The translations under genes and the position numbers were made by a program. From assembly GCA_003342895.1 (NCBI GenBank), contig PTFA01000417.1:248001-312000 (forward strand): a stretch of DNA of 64,000 nucleotides. The letters run 5' to 3'. Shown in pieces: positions 45,990-58,290 of this stretch (its first letter is position 1; every line of letters starts with the position of its first letter). The stretch is from Casuarius casuarius (lineage: Eukaryota; Chordata; Aves; Casuariiformes; Casuariidae). The notes below the pieces were generated by a model. That model did no database searches. It saw nothing but the letters and a program-made list of their open reading frames with translations, and was not told the DNA's origin.

Positions 45990-48900
45990 AACCAAGTTGT
46001 CTTTATAAGTTACCCATAACTCTCAAAGTGTTCTGCAAATTCAGTTTCCAATGAGCAGTTACTCTGCACTTCTGTTTGAGAACAGTCTTTCAACATATCT
46101 TTTCACATTGCTTCATGTTCAATACATCATGTCACACTTCCTCTGAATTTCAGACATTGAATTCTTACCTGCTCTGTTTATGTGGGAAGGTTCCCAGCAT
46201 TCAAGGACTGGTATTTAGGCAGCATGTGGTGCCTGGGCATCCAATTTCCATATCTTGCTTACAAAAGCAATGTGGCCCAGAAGAGGTTTTGGATGGAAAA
46301 ATATAAAAGACATTCACTGGCCATTTGTATATTTGCATTTCACATTATCAACATCAGCTATGGATTCATGAATCATTCATTCTGATTTTGAAGAGGAGGG
46401 AACTAGCTACTCACATGTCATAGTGACAGAAAATAGAAACTTGCACACAGTGGATGGCTGCTTGCTTTCACTTCCAGGAATATTTACATCGTTAGTTTTA
46501 AAGTTTCTTATGCTGTTAGGAAAGTTATTTCATTCAGACCATAGTTTACATGTAAAGACATGATAGAAATAAAGCAAGCTGATATGCAGTCATACTATTC
46601 AGTTAAAGGGCTGCCATTTTTTTTATAGTAGGAGACAAAAATCTCAATAACTTTCTGCAAACTATTGTCTTCCAACCTATGTAGACAGTTGAAACTTGGT
46701 TAGAAATTTATTACAAAGTAACTGAAATCAACATGCATTACAGGATTTTGCAAACCCAATAACTGTGGTTCTCCCAAACTTTCTCCTGACATCATTCAAG
46801 TGATAGCATCACCATAATGTGACCGGTGGTATTAAAGAAACACAGAAATGGATGTTGTATAAACACAGGGAAAGAATGTCTACCTGTCAATAAGTCTGTT
46901 GATTATCTGCCTGCTAATTTTAAAGTACGCTACTTCATGCTAATTATTCAAAGCCTTCGTTACCTTGTCAAATATTTAGAATAACTAGACAATATTTGAA
47001 CTTCTTCAGAATTCCCTAAGATGCATCTGAAAGAATTACTAATGTGCTTTCATGCAAACTTTGCATGTTGCTGGGCTCATTCATTAAGTTAGTAAAATTC
47101 AGTGGTATATAAGAGGCTAACCTAGATGTTCTGATTGTGCTTTTGACGTTAAAGTCTAAGAATCTCTAAAATGTATAAACTAAGGCTTCAACTTGAGGAA
47201 CTTTAACTCACATGAGCCATCTTATTCAGAGCAGTGGGACTATGTAAATGCATAATATAACTCACGCCAACTTTGCCAGACAAGATCTTATTAGTGGTAC
47301 ATTCATATGCTTGTTACTTTATTACTGAAAATTACTGAAAATTACTTTTGATTTTAGTAGGTTTTTATTGTCTGCAGTTTGATTCTGTGGTCTTTACTGA
47401 CAAGGGTAAAATGTCTGTGCATAAAATGCTCGATTTCATTGCCTTTTCACTGTCTCATGATACAGAACAGTAAACACTGGGAAGTCTGGGCTTCCTGTGT
47501 CTGAAAAAGTTCCAAGTCTTGGTACTCCTTTAACTTTACAGCATGGTCAGATAGTGAAATTCTTAAATTTCAATTCCTAAATTTAATTTTAGGAAAATAC
47601 AGCAATTTAGGATGAGTTACATTCATTAGGCTTTTTAAAAACTGTAATTCCATAAAGTCCTGGATGCAGCTGAAGTCTTCTGCATGTCAGAATCTCCAAA
47701 CAATAAAGACTAAATCTTACTAGATATGTCCCAGATTTGCCTGGATGTTCCCATGGTCCCATCTTAGTTATCTACACATGTTCAGAAGCCCTGTGTTTCA
47801 GGGTATTTTGGTACTTGCTTCCAGTTTTGAGCAACAGATAAACCAGAAAAAAAAAAAAAAAAAGTGCAAGAACTAGAAGTTTAGCAAAGTGGAGTGGCGA
47901 AGAAGGAAGGGGGTCAGATTCCAGTTCTGTCACTGCAGTATTTATGTCTTACATTAGGCCAACGTTCGATAAAAGAAGCAGTGACCAAACTTCAGAATAT
48001 TTATTTTCCTAGATAAGCACAACATTTAGGTTAGAATCAGAATCTGTTCTCTTCCAAGTCGCATGAACCACATATAGTCTCAGCTACACAGTACTGAAAC
48101 TTAAACAGAGATGATGGAGAAAAAGGCCATAAAGAAAGGTCCCATCATGAATAGGTTCTAATCTGAAAAGGTCTATAAAGTCACAACTCTCACTTCCTGA
48201 AAAAGTAATCTGAAAACAAGTATTTATTACACATCTAAATAGTTCCATTATAAAGTTACTACAAAGGTGAATACTAACACCATCACCACAATGTCTAAGC
48301 TAAGAAAATGACAGAATTCTGGATGGTTCATCTAGTGTTTTCTATTGGTCATCTCTAAGCATCTTGTTCAGGAGTGATATGTTAAAGCAACTCTGTTTCT
48401 TCTTCACATAGGGAGAGATATATGTCCTAGAGTGTTACATTAGTTTCTTGTAGTTTGCATCAGAACATGATTTTTGAAGAAAATCTCCTAGCTTTTTGTA
48501 CTTATTGTGCTTTGATTTGCACTACAGACTGGTCTTGGAGCCTGCAAAGTGCATTTTTCCAGAGGAAAATAAACCACAAGTATACAGAATGGGCTCCAAC
48601 CATTCATTTCCTTGGATCAAACTAGTCTCAGAAACAACCTTCTGAAAAGTTTATACTGCATGGATCCACTCCTATTACACTGCACTACTTTCCAGTGTAA
48701 ACACAGCCTTAATCACACTATATTTTTAACAGTCCTCTGCTCAACTTAAGGATTCTTGAGGTGACCTGGAGCAGGCTATTCATAAAATAGTCTTTCCATA
48801 TGAAACATGCAATAGGAAGGATAAATATGATTTACACAGTGTGATTTTCAGATAATGTAATGCTAGGGGCCACACAAGTACCTAACAGGGGTATTTAAAT

Positions 48901-49440
48901 GCATACACATATAAAAATAAGAAATTATATATGTTTAAGATTCTTGCTGAATTTGGGATCCTACAGCCTAGCACCTCCATTAAAAATCAGTTACTTCTGT
49001 AAGAGTGCAGATTGCAAACCATTTAAATGAATGTTAGATGTTTCTGGTACATTTGACCTAGGCAAGCTAAATACATTCTGGATGTGTCAGTCCCTCACAA
49101 TAGGTATTTTATGAGATTCCCTACAGCCACAATGCAGCCACAGGTTCAATGGCATTTATCACACAGTAGGATTAGAAATATATAGAGGTCAACTTGATAG
49201 GGTTTGAAGTCCAGAGAAGAGATGATGTTTCCTGTATTTTTTAGTAGGTTTTAATAAGATTTAGGAATCTGGTGTCCATATCACTATAAATACCATTTCA
49301 ATTTCCTTGCAGTACTGATAACATAGTGAAAAGATTGTACTCAAAAAGAGGCCACAGCCATACATGGGGGCAGAAAATGAATTACAGTCTCAGCAATCAT
49401 TGTAGTATTTAATTAGAATTTCCTTCACAGATACTGTGAT
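45990..49440. other. AT-rich DNA, nothing recognised
   Basis: No gene or classified repeat. A 12-bp ACTGAAAATT-type duplication sits at about 47325-47345 and a poly-A at about 47849-47863. Overlapping open frames at 46076-46385 lack domains. Confidence 0.5.
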
Positions 49441-49459
49441 TTTTTTTTTTTTTTTTTTT
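49441..49459. repeat. Poly-T tract
   Basis: About 19 consecutive T. No retrocopy body identified on the right-hand side. Confidence 0.9.
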
Positions 49460-50394
49460 AATTTGCTGTGGTAGATTAAATGTACTTTATGGTTTTAGGT
49501 CATGTCACTGAGTGTAGCTTACCCAGCAGCACTGCCCAGACAAATGAGACCTGACTACATATGGGTATATATAGGAGAAAAAAGGCAACTTTTTTATGTA
49601 ACGTACTTGGGTGGGAGGCTGGAGAGTGGTGGAAACCACAGTCTCTAGTTGGACTCAGGGAGGGAGGAAGTCAAAGATTAGCAAAGCCATTGGTATCTTG
49701 TACCGATGCTCTAACATAAAAAGCAATGAATAGTTAAGATAATAGCCTATGGAGGGGAACACCATACAGGGACATTAGACACTGCATAGAAGCTGGAGCC
49801 CAAGGAGGCAAACCACGATGCATAGGAGCTGAGCTCAGCTACGGACCCAGCACATCAACTTTTTGGACTGAGTGTCCCATTCCTCTGGATAGCTTGTTTT
49901 GATATTGGACCAGGCTAAACTGGACTGATGGGGCTGAAGTTCTGATCTGTGTGTATATTTGTGTTTAGCAGAATAGGCTTGCTATCCACCCACTATACAT
50001 CCTAGCAAATTAAATATAGATACTATTATTACCTACTTAAGGAATTTTTAAATATTATATATGCTGATGCCCAAGAGATAATTAAAAGATTAAAAATGCA
50101 CATTATGGTAGATGATTAAAGCTTGATTCGCTAGCAGTTGGGTATAACTTTCTGTAGAAAATATTTTTGTGGATGAATTTCAGGGCCACTAAACATGGAA
50201 TTTTCTTAGGCTACTACAATCACAGGTGTAACAGTTGATAAGGTAAGTCTGGACTGATCTACTGTAAAGTTACAAAACCCATTCAGATATATCCTTCTTG
50301 TTACGTGCAGTGCTGATGTTTGCCTATGGTACTCTCTTATATTGTAAAAAGTTTTTAAAAAAGCAGAATCTGATCAAATCCTGTTCATTTCCAG
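49460..50394. other. Unclassified sequence, LTR-like in part
   Basis: The part 49510-49990 is less AT-rich than its flanks and includes TGTAGCTTACCCAG near the start and TATATATAGGAGAAAAAAGG at 49566-49585 (TATA-like). A retroviral LTR on the plus strand is possible, but no matching end, polyadenylation signal in place or target duplication was found. Confidence 0.25.
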
Positions 50395-50522
50395 ATGGTC
50401 ATTTTATACATTTTTTATACATTATGTGTCATTATATATGACATTATATATCATACATATATGATCATCATACATTATATCATCATACATATATCATACA
50501 TTATATATGTCATTTTTTATAC
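50395..50522. repeat. AT-rich degenerate tandem repeat
   Basis: Multiple variants of ATCATACATTATAT and CATTATATATGACATTATAT, with local self-complementarity (ATATATGACATTATATATCA; CATACATATATGATCATCAT). The open frame here (Ile/Tyr/His-rich) is a repeat translation. Confidence 0.85.
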
Positions 50523-51420
50523 AGTTTGCTTTAGGTCTCAAGAGCTCCTTAGAGAAAAAGTAGATGTTCTAATTTCAAGAACTGTACATACTTATGATTC
50601 ATAGATATTATTTTGTCATCAGTTGTTGTCTTCTGCAATAAAGGATACCAAAGTTAATTATGTACATTCACATGATTACAGTGGTTTCTCATTATTTATG
50701 CATACTGAAAATTTATTCTGTAAAAGTTTTCAATGTTAGCCTTTATATAGTTATTTTGAAAAATTATTCAGCCTGGATCATAGAAACTGCACAATTATAT
50801 TATTGTACTATTAATATTTAGCATGGGTCACAATCAAGAAAAAAAAGCAAGCACTTCAATTATTCAATAATGGTGGTGATATCATTTATTTATTTTCATA
50901 GCTTATAAAACTATTGCTATAAAAAATCAAAAAGGCAGGCATACACAAACTGAAGGACTAATAACCTGATTTTAGATATGATTCAACCAATATTATTAAC
51001 AAATAGAATAAGGTGAAGAGGAGGCTTAAGAAATAAATAAAAAAATCAGATCAGAATTTGTCTCTAAAGTTCTATGAATAGACAGGCTATACCAGAGACA
51101 TTTGGTATTGTGATACAGTGCTTATTATGAAAACGCATGTCTTACTTCAACTTAATTATTTCCTGAAATGCATTCTAGGATGCTTTTAGTTTCATTTATT
51201 GCCTTGCAGTGTAGTACATTTTGAAAGATTATTTGCTGTGGTCCTATTTTTTGAATAATTTCTGATATTTAAGCTTGTTAAAGTATGTCTTTTTTTTCTG
51301 TAAACATTTTCATGGAATTTATTATGAATTTATTGTTACTAGTCCATTCAAAGCCATAGAGGACCATGAGTACAAGATAAGAATTTTCCAGAATTACCAT
51401 TTAAGGAGCCAGTATAAAAC
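50523..51420. other. AT-rich DNA, nothing recognised
   Basis: No feature with support. Confidence 0.5.
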
Positions 51421-51543
51421 ATCCTTGGACATTTCCAAGAGCTGATTGGATAAAGGCCTGAGCAACCTGATCTGATCTCATAGCTGACCCTACTTTGAGC
51501 AGAAGGTTAGACTAGGGACCAACTCGCATTATTCTGTGACCCT
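51421..51543 (+). mobile_element. CR1 LINE 3' end, plus strand, old
   Basis: TGATTGGATAAAGGCCTGAG, CAACCTGATCTGATCTCATA, GCTGACCCTACTTTGAGCAG, AAGGTTAGACTAGGGACCAA and a terminal CATTATTCTGTGACC match in order the final part of CR1 (family: ...TTTGAGCAGGGGGTTGGACTAG...CAACCT...ATTCTGTGATTC). Only about 120 bp remain. Confidence 0.8.
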
Positions 51544-52893
51544 TTGTAACCCGACCTACTCTGAAATACTCCCTGCCCAGCAAATCTCTTTGGCTTACAA
51601 AAACCTGAAATAGAGAAAGGAAATGCTGAAACTAAGCATCCCTCTATTCCAGATAAAATGAAAGGATGGAACCTTCCATTTGCTCCTAACTCATAGCGTT
51701 GTGAAATGTCGTCTCTCTCTGACATTTGTTCCTTTATATGGAATTAACTACACAAAGAGGATTGATATGAACATTTCCTACAGGCTTCCTGCTAACTTCA
51801 AAAAGTGTCTGATGAACAGCTTTCAGCCAGCTCTTATCATAATATAATTTTAGGGTGTATTTTTATATAGTAAACTGATAGTATGTGAAAGCAGAGAAAA
51901 GAATGGAATTTTTTTGGTTTGCTTTTGGTGTCTAGCTTTCTTCTCTTCATAAACTACTATAGTCCAACACAAGGGAAATGCAGAATGGCAGTAAATTGCT
52001 CAGTAACATGCCATTATGGATGTGGAATGCGGGCAGGCCCTCTGGTGTAAATATACAGTTAAATATTGCCCTTAGCTGGCCTGAATACTTAAAGGTATAT
52101 ATAAATAATAGATTTATTTTAAAAGTTTTATATGAGAGGAAAAATATTTTGTATTGTCACATAATATTTTTCATCCTTTTCTGAGAAATACACAAGAGTA
52201 TTTAGTTGCTAAAGTCCCCATGCAGAAATCGTTTCTCATGAAGTCTTTACTAGAAGTTATGCATACCAAGGGTATTAGGCAGAGCAGGTAGAAACATTCA
52301 AGAAAAAGTATCAAAAATGGCCTTCAGAGACCCATTCTTCAAAAAAGTCTCAAGCTTACATGCGTATGGGCTGTACTTTTCAGTTTTGTTATAGTTATTT
52401 CTTAAAAAAGCAAGTTCACTATATTAGTAGATACTTTTTATAGCTACACATTCTAATTATTTTTTACTGCATGAAATGATACATGCATCCTGCTAATTAA
52501 CAGAGGGCTAAGGTGTGAAGTGAAGAACTGGGTCACCTGGTTATCCACATTTCTCCACTGCTATCTCAGTCCCTACAACTACAACTAGCTCACTCCAGAA
52601 CGAATCAGCTTGAGAGGTACCTTACTCCTTAGCGGAATGGATGCAAGCCAAACAGTGCCATTTAGCCTCAAGGTCAGGGTTTGGTTATAAACCACCATTT
52701 CTTTAGCATGAGAGACATAGCCTAAGAAAATATTTTAATATGTCAGAATTCATTATATCTTATGCATTTTTCTTTGTTTTCTTTGTTATAGGAAGATTTA
52801 ACATCAGTGCAACCTATAGAAAATGGGTTTCTGTATGAAGCTGTTCAAAAGGACCATACTGGGAAAATAATTATTATCACAGGCATCTACTAG
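51544..52893. other. AT-rich DNA, nothing recognised
   Basis: No gene. Open frames at 51507-51725 (partly antisense to the CR1 end) and 51978-52184 are unsupported. Confidence 0.5.
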
Positions 52894-52957
52894 CAAAAAA
52901 GAAAAAAAAAAGAAAAAAAAAGAAATTCAGATAAATGTAGAAGTTCACTACTTAAAA

Positions 52958-53000
<43 letters not shown>

Positions 53001-53006
53001 GGAGAG
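52894..53006. repeat. A-rich and GAA microsatellite
   Basis: A9-G type runs at 52895-52924, then after a short linker AAAAAAGAAGAAGAAG-type GAA repeats at about 52954-53001 interrupted by GAG. Purine-only strand of about 50 bp, capable of triplex formation. Confidence 0.92.
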
Positions 53007-53246
53007 AAATATATTGGTCTGATAGAATAAAAAGATAACCTAGGAACATCTGTTCCCAAGCTAGACATGGGAGTAAAAATTACAAAATACTAAGAGAAAA
53101 ATTCTTTCACAGTTCTACCATACTTTAGCAGGATGAACTCTCACTGCAGTTTGCCTGCATTAGCACTTCATGTGTGGTTCCTTTTCTGGCTTCCTTGTAT
53201 TTTTCTGAACAGCAAAATGAGTCACTGTAGAATTTCAAAGCCTCCA

Positions 53247-53286
53247 ATTCCCACAATGCTTTCAGCATTCCCACAGTGCTTTCAGC
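53247..53286. repeat. 20-bp tandem duplication
   Basis: ATTCCCACA(A/G)TGCTTTCAGC at 53247-53266 and 53267-53286, one mismatch. Confidence 0.9.
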
Positions 53287-54429
53287 ATGGGACGTGCAAA
53301 ATGTGCTAGGACATTAATCATGTAAAAGGAAATAAGAAAAAGTAACGAAGATCATGGGATTGCCATGTTCCTGTCCTAAAAAAATACAAATACAATATAA
53401 AAGCTATACCTTTCCTTCCTTGCAAGTGAGGTGGAGATGAGAGAATTAGAAGTAACATTTTAGGAAATAATTCAGAAAGCTAAAAGTTGTTGTCACGTAC
53501 GTTTGAAGAATGGGCTTTTAAAAATGGAAACAAACATAAGGTTAAATCCTCCACCCGCAAATTCCACCTAATCTGTTGTTATCTAGCCCACATAATCTCT
53601 GGCACTAATTATGCCTTGGGTGTCCAAAAATACTGCAGACTTCCAGGCCAGCCTAATAGTATCCTAAGTAGCCCCACAAAAGCAGTAGTACCTTGTCCAG
53701 AGACACTGTCTAAATTCTTTTGTCTTTAGGGTTTAGACTGAAAGCCAACAGAAGAAGTCCCCAGTGAAGCCTTACAAATCAGATCAGGTTAGACTGTGTG
53801 TAACATATTCCAGCTGCATTCAAAACCATAGAAAGGTGGCTTCCAATCTTGTAATAGCCAAGAGATCAGGAGCCTTGCTCAGGAATGTGGGGACCTGGCT
53901 CTGAACCTGTCATACTGGAAAAGAATTTATCATCTCTAGGGTTCAGAAGTGCAAGATATCCTGTAAGGAATCATGGAAAAATATAGAAGGAAGAGGCATG
54001 AAAAAATTTGACTTTGGCCTTTGCACATGGTTTTAGGGTTGAAGAATGAGATAGTAGTTTTTACCATTTATATTAATTATTAGGAATTGATTTCAGTGCT
54101 CCTAAAATCCTCTCAGCCTTGTGAGCATGAGTTCAGAGAATTCTAGGTTCTCCACACAGACAGGAGGCAGAAATCTAAATGATATCTTCTGAAGGCACAG
54201 AGGAGCTGCAGTTTTTTTCCACAAAATATATAGAAAATTCAGGTGGTTCAAATCATCCTTCTGAAGGCAACCACTTAACCTTTTGGTGTTTCAAGATCTA
54301 CTTAGAAATCTAGATCCTGTCAAGTGATATTTGTTATAGAAGGAAAGATAATGATACATTAAAGGTTGCCATCCTTTGAATAGAATTGTGGGAAGGGAAG
54401 ACAAGTTGTTAAGAAATGTGGAGTCAGCT
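53287..54429. other. AT-rich DNA, nothing recognised
   Basis: The open frame 53487-53729 (80 codons) contains no domain I recognise. Confidence 0.45.
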
Positions 54430-54620
54430 AACCAAGGAATTGATACAAATTTGACTTGGAACATAGTGGGGAGCTAGTGAAATGTTTCAAGGGGAGGTGG
54501 GCAGAATGACAGATGAGAGAAATGATTCTGGCAGCAGCTTTTTGGACTGCAAAGATCTCGGAATAGGTTTTAAAAAAACATGAGGAAAAATTATAAAATT
54601 TGTCTGTAGATATTCTATTT
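54430..54620 (+). mobile_element. Probable ancient interspersed repeat
   Basis: GGGGAGCTAGTGAAATGTTT, CAAGGGGAGGTGGGCAGAAT and AATGATTCTGGCAGCAGCTT then TTTGGACTG match in order a repeat common in old amniote DNA (...GGAGCCA.TG.AGG.TTT; ...GATGATTCTGGCAGCAG..TTCTGGA). The minus-strand open frame 54428-54679 crosses it; one phrase of that frame (VQKAAARII) loosely recalls LINE-encoded sequence but is too short to decide. Confidence 0.35.
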
Positions 54621-54879
54621 TGGAATAAAAGTAAGATTATGCTTTCTAAACTGAAGATATAACCACAAAAAATATACAATGTTATTTAGACTGCTAGTGT
54701 ACTGAGACCATTCCTTCTCCCAATGACCAATATTGCCTTATTTTTTCCATGTCTGTCTGTGCACATCTGTTGTCTCTTGTGCTGTATTTAACTTATAAAT
54801 GCCACAAGGCAGGGATCATCCTTCTGTTTTCTGCTTACGTGGCTCCTTTCACTGCAAGATCCTGATACAAGATTGGGCT

Positions 54880-55920
54880 TTTAAGTGTTATAGTAATGCT
54901 AATAGTAATAGATTTGTCAAGAACAAATCATGCCAAACAGTTCTCATTTTTTTCTTCAACAGAATTTCTGGCTTAGTGGAGAAGAGGAAAGTGAGAAAGG
55001 TAATATATCTATTTTTTCCTCCTGTTATCCTCATAAGTAAACCTAGAAAATGAAGTCTAAGTGGCATAGCAGTAAGATGACTGTACAGCTCACTATAAAC
55101 CTGTACTTGAAGAGTAGTTAACAGTGCCTCACAAGAAACTATCATAACATTTCAGATGGAGTCCAGTAGGTCTAACAGGTTCAATTAGATAATTTCATGG
55201 ATGATTTAGACAATACAATAAAAAGTGTGCATATAAAATCTATTGATGACTCAGAGCTGGATATGGTTGCAGGCATTTCTGAGAACAAAATTAGAAATTA
55301 AATGATCTTGATAAATTGGAGAAATGGTTTAAAATCAATAAGATGAAATTCAGTAAAGGCAAGGGCAAAGTACTGTGCTTAAGCAAGAAAAATCAAAGGC
55401 ATAATTGGAAAATAGGAAATAAATGATTGGAGGAAATGCCCAGGGAATGTGATGGGTGATAAACTGAATTGAGTCAACAGTGTGATATTGTTGCATGAAA
55501 GTCAAATCTCTTTATTGTGTATATTAAAAAGAATATCATGTGTAAGACAGAAGAATGTTGAACCTTCAGCTGAAATACTAGTTTCAATTTTTAAATATAT
55601 TCTAGATGAGAAGATTGTATATAAATATATACTTATCAAATTTAGAAGTCATAAGGGGTAGGAAAATACTGAAAGAGTGATGTTTTAAAGGGAAGATTGA
55701 GAAAAGTAATAATACTTTTATTTTGACTATGATCATTTATTTTTATATAGGAACAGATAGGACAAGAAGTAACCTGTGTAATTATCAGTTAAGGATTTAA
55801 AATTAGACATTAGGAAAACCTTCTCACCATAAGAATTTTTGAGTGCTATTACTCTGAATTCCTGTTGCTGCTGTATTTAAGAGGAGGGTAAATAAGTATC
55901 TGTCAGGACACTTGAAATAT
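54880..55920 (+). mobile_element. Old CR1 LINE, ORF2 3' half, plus strand
   Basis: Longest CR1 copy here. Ordered landmarks: ATTTGTCAAGAACAAATCAT then GCCAAACAG (54911), TTTCTGGCTTAGTGGA (about 54965), the CTCATAAGTAAACCTAG region (about 55030), GATGACTCAGAGCTGG (55244; CR1 GATGACACCAAGCTGG, the catalytic-motif region), GAGAAATGGTTTAAAATCAA with AAGATGAAATTCAGTAAAG (55318), GGGTGATAAACTGAATTGAG then TCAACAGTGTGATATTGTTG (55453), GATAGGACAAGAAGTAACC (about 55755) and TTAGACATTAGGAAAACCTT (55802). Large gaps, stops and indels; inactive. The 3' tail is not preserved past about 55920. Confidence 0.82.
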
Positions 55921-56954
55921 ACCTTACCACTCTTGGAAATGGAAACAAAGAAACACTTAGGACATTTCCAAATTTGTATTTTTTATAACTGAATGATCAT
56001 CTTTGGAATTAAGAACAAGACAAAACAAAAAGTAAACTTTGAATATGAATAGATGTTAAAATATATTAAATAAATAACAGGTAGAGAATTCCTTTAGAAA
56101 GCAGTGAGCTCATATTATATTTTTCAACGTGGAGATGTGATCCAGTAAGCTGTGGACCTGCATAAGCGTAACAATTAGGAGAATATTCTGGGAAAGTACA
56201 AATATATACTTACTCTCTTCACTTAGCATCTATTATTATCACTGTTAAAGACAGGACAATGAGATAGATTGACTTTTGGTCTGACTGGGCTTGTTGTTTT
56301 TATGTTGTAGACGACGCTATGGAAAATGTTAAATTAAACCTTGAAGGTATAAGCAGTGAATGAATTGCTGGAACAGAGTATCATGTGTCCATTGGACCCA
56401 ACAGTTGCTAAATTTGAGTATTCTTTATAAACTGCTTTTTCCCCCACATACTGATATTTCTGATATTCTCTATTTTCTTGTGTGGTTTTAAGAATCCAAA
56501 AGCAGTGGAAATACAGAAAGGTCCCAGTGACAACATGAATTGATTTCAGAAACAGCACCATGTTACACCATAGTAGAACTGAATCACTGTGAAAAACAGA
56601 ACTAAACCACCAACAAAACAGGGAAGTTTAACATCCCTCAGTGTTCCTCCACCCCTCCAGAAATCAAAAGCATGTGTTTGGCTGCAATGGTAAAAAAGTA
56701 GACTTCACATTTCTTTACAGTGTCTGTGGCTCTGATTTGCTTGATTCCTCATTTGAATCTGTTTTTCATCTTTTTTTATAAATAAATAAGGATGTTAATA
56801 TATACTTTCAGCTACATATTTCTTTTTATTCCAATGGTTATTCTACAAACAATCAATCTCCTATTTCTACAAACCTTTGATAGAATAATTAAAGCAAAAG
56901 ACAAAATCAAAAAATAAAAAAAAAATGCCGAATATATTACTTAGTTGAAACCTG

Positions 56955-56968
56955 CCCCCCCCCCCCCC
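56955..56968. repeat. Poly-C tract (14 C)
   Basis: C14 preceded by CCTG. Rare homopolymer class in AT-rich DNA and a common source of length error. Confidence 0.92.
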
Positions 56969-58274
56969 ACTATTTATCAGGTTATTGTGACCAAAAGGAA
57001 CACATAAAAATGCTTCAAATAGAACAATGTTTCATTCACCTTAAAATATCACTTCATTATGAGAGACCTGTCAAAGACATGCAGGACTTGGCTCATCCTA
57101 GTGCCCGTCAGTTCTGTGGTTAGAAAACTCTCCTGAGATTTATGGGAAGCAGGTTTAATTCTTTCCTTTAGCAAATGAACTCTGACATCGCTCACTTCGG
57201 AAAGACTGGCCTAACAACCACACAACAGGTGTTTGTGCAATGGTCTCCTCTACATATATCCTGCGTTCTGTTTCTCAGGAATTAACTACCTGTTCATTGA
57301 GCCACATGGTCCGAAATTTATCCAACATTTATTTTCAGTTTTCTTCTGAAAATTAAAGAAATGGATTTTAGGTCTCTATTCTGAATCAGCTATGAAGAAG
57401 ATCTAAAATAATTTACTAAGTTAGTGATCTCACTACCATACTGTAATACTGTTTTCCATTGAGGTCACTGAATGCAAAGTAGAACAGCATCAAGTGGGGA
57501 GACTGAATGTGACTCTCTTCAGGAGGTGGGAAATGTGTCATAAAATTCCCTCAATTAGACAAAGCATTTAAATAAAAGAGTGCTGCAATGACCGAGTACT
57601 GTGTGAAGTGGCATGGAGGCAGCACTGTCCCTTTTTGCTTTTGTCTTTTATTAAAAGTGCCCCAAAACACTTTACTCTCATTTGGAAGAAAACCAGAAGC
57701 TGAATTTGTGAATAGCTGAGGCTGCCCCTAGTCTGGCTGACTGACTATTTCTTCTCTCAAGGAGAGAGAAGAACAGAAAGACTGTGGGGAATGTGACTAA
57801 AAGGGATAGTACTAAGAATGTATCATGATCAAAAAGATATATATTTGTTTTTACCAGTAAAAGCTGTATGTAGTTTGAATGCTGCTTTTCATTGATGGTA
57901 GGAAAGTTTGCTGATATCAAAATTAAAGATACCTTATCAGATAAGCAATGGAAATAGATTCACAACAGTTCACAGGTTTAAAGGACTCGGCTAGCAAAAG
58001 GTAAATGTGGATTAACTCATTAGAAACCACAGTATTTAGATTTTCAGGATTATATTCTAATTACATTACTTATTCTTCAGTTCAATATCATATAAAAAGA
58101 GGCAACAAGTAGTTTTGGCCATAGATATTTTAACTGGAATTATACCTTAAGGAGTAACTGTATTGCTATGGGCTTCTGCAACTTCTGTATTGGAGTGCAT
58201 AGAATTCTTTCAAATTTTGCTATTCCAAATCAAAATAGAAGGTACTTATTAACTGGAAGAGTCATGAAGCATAC

Positions 58275-58290
58275 NAAAAAAAAAAAAAAA
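58275..58290. repeat. Poly-A tract with an N
   Basis: An undetermined base at 58275 followed by about 15 A; the reading frames through it are unreliable. Confidence 0.9.
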
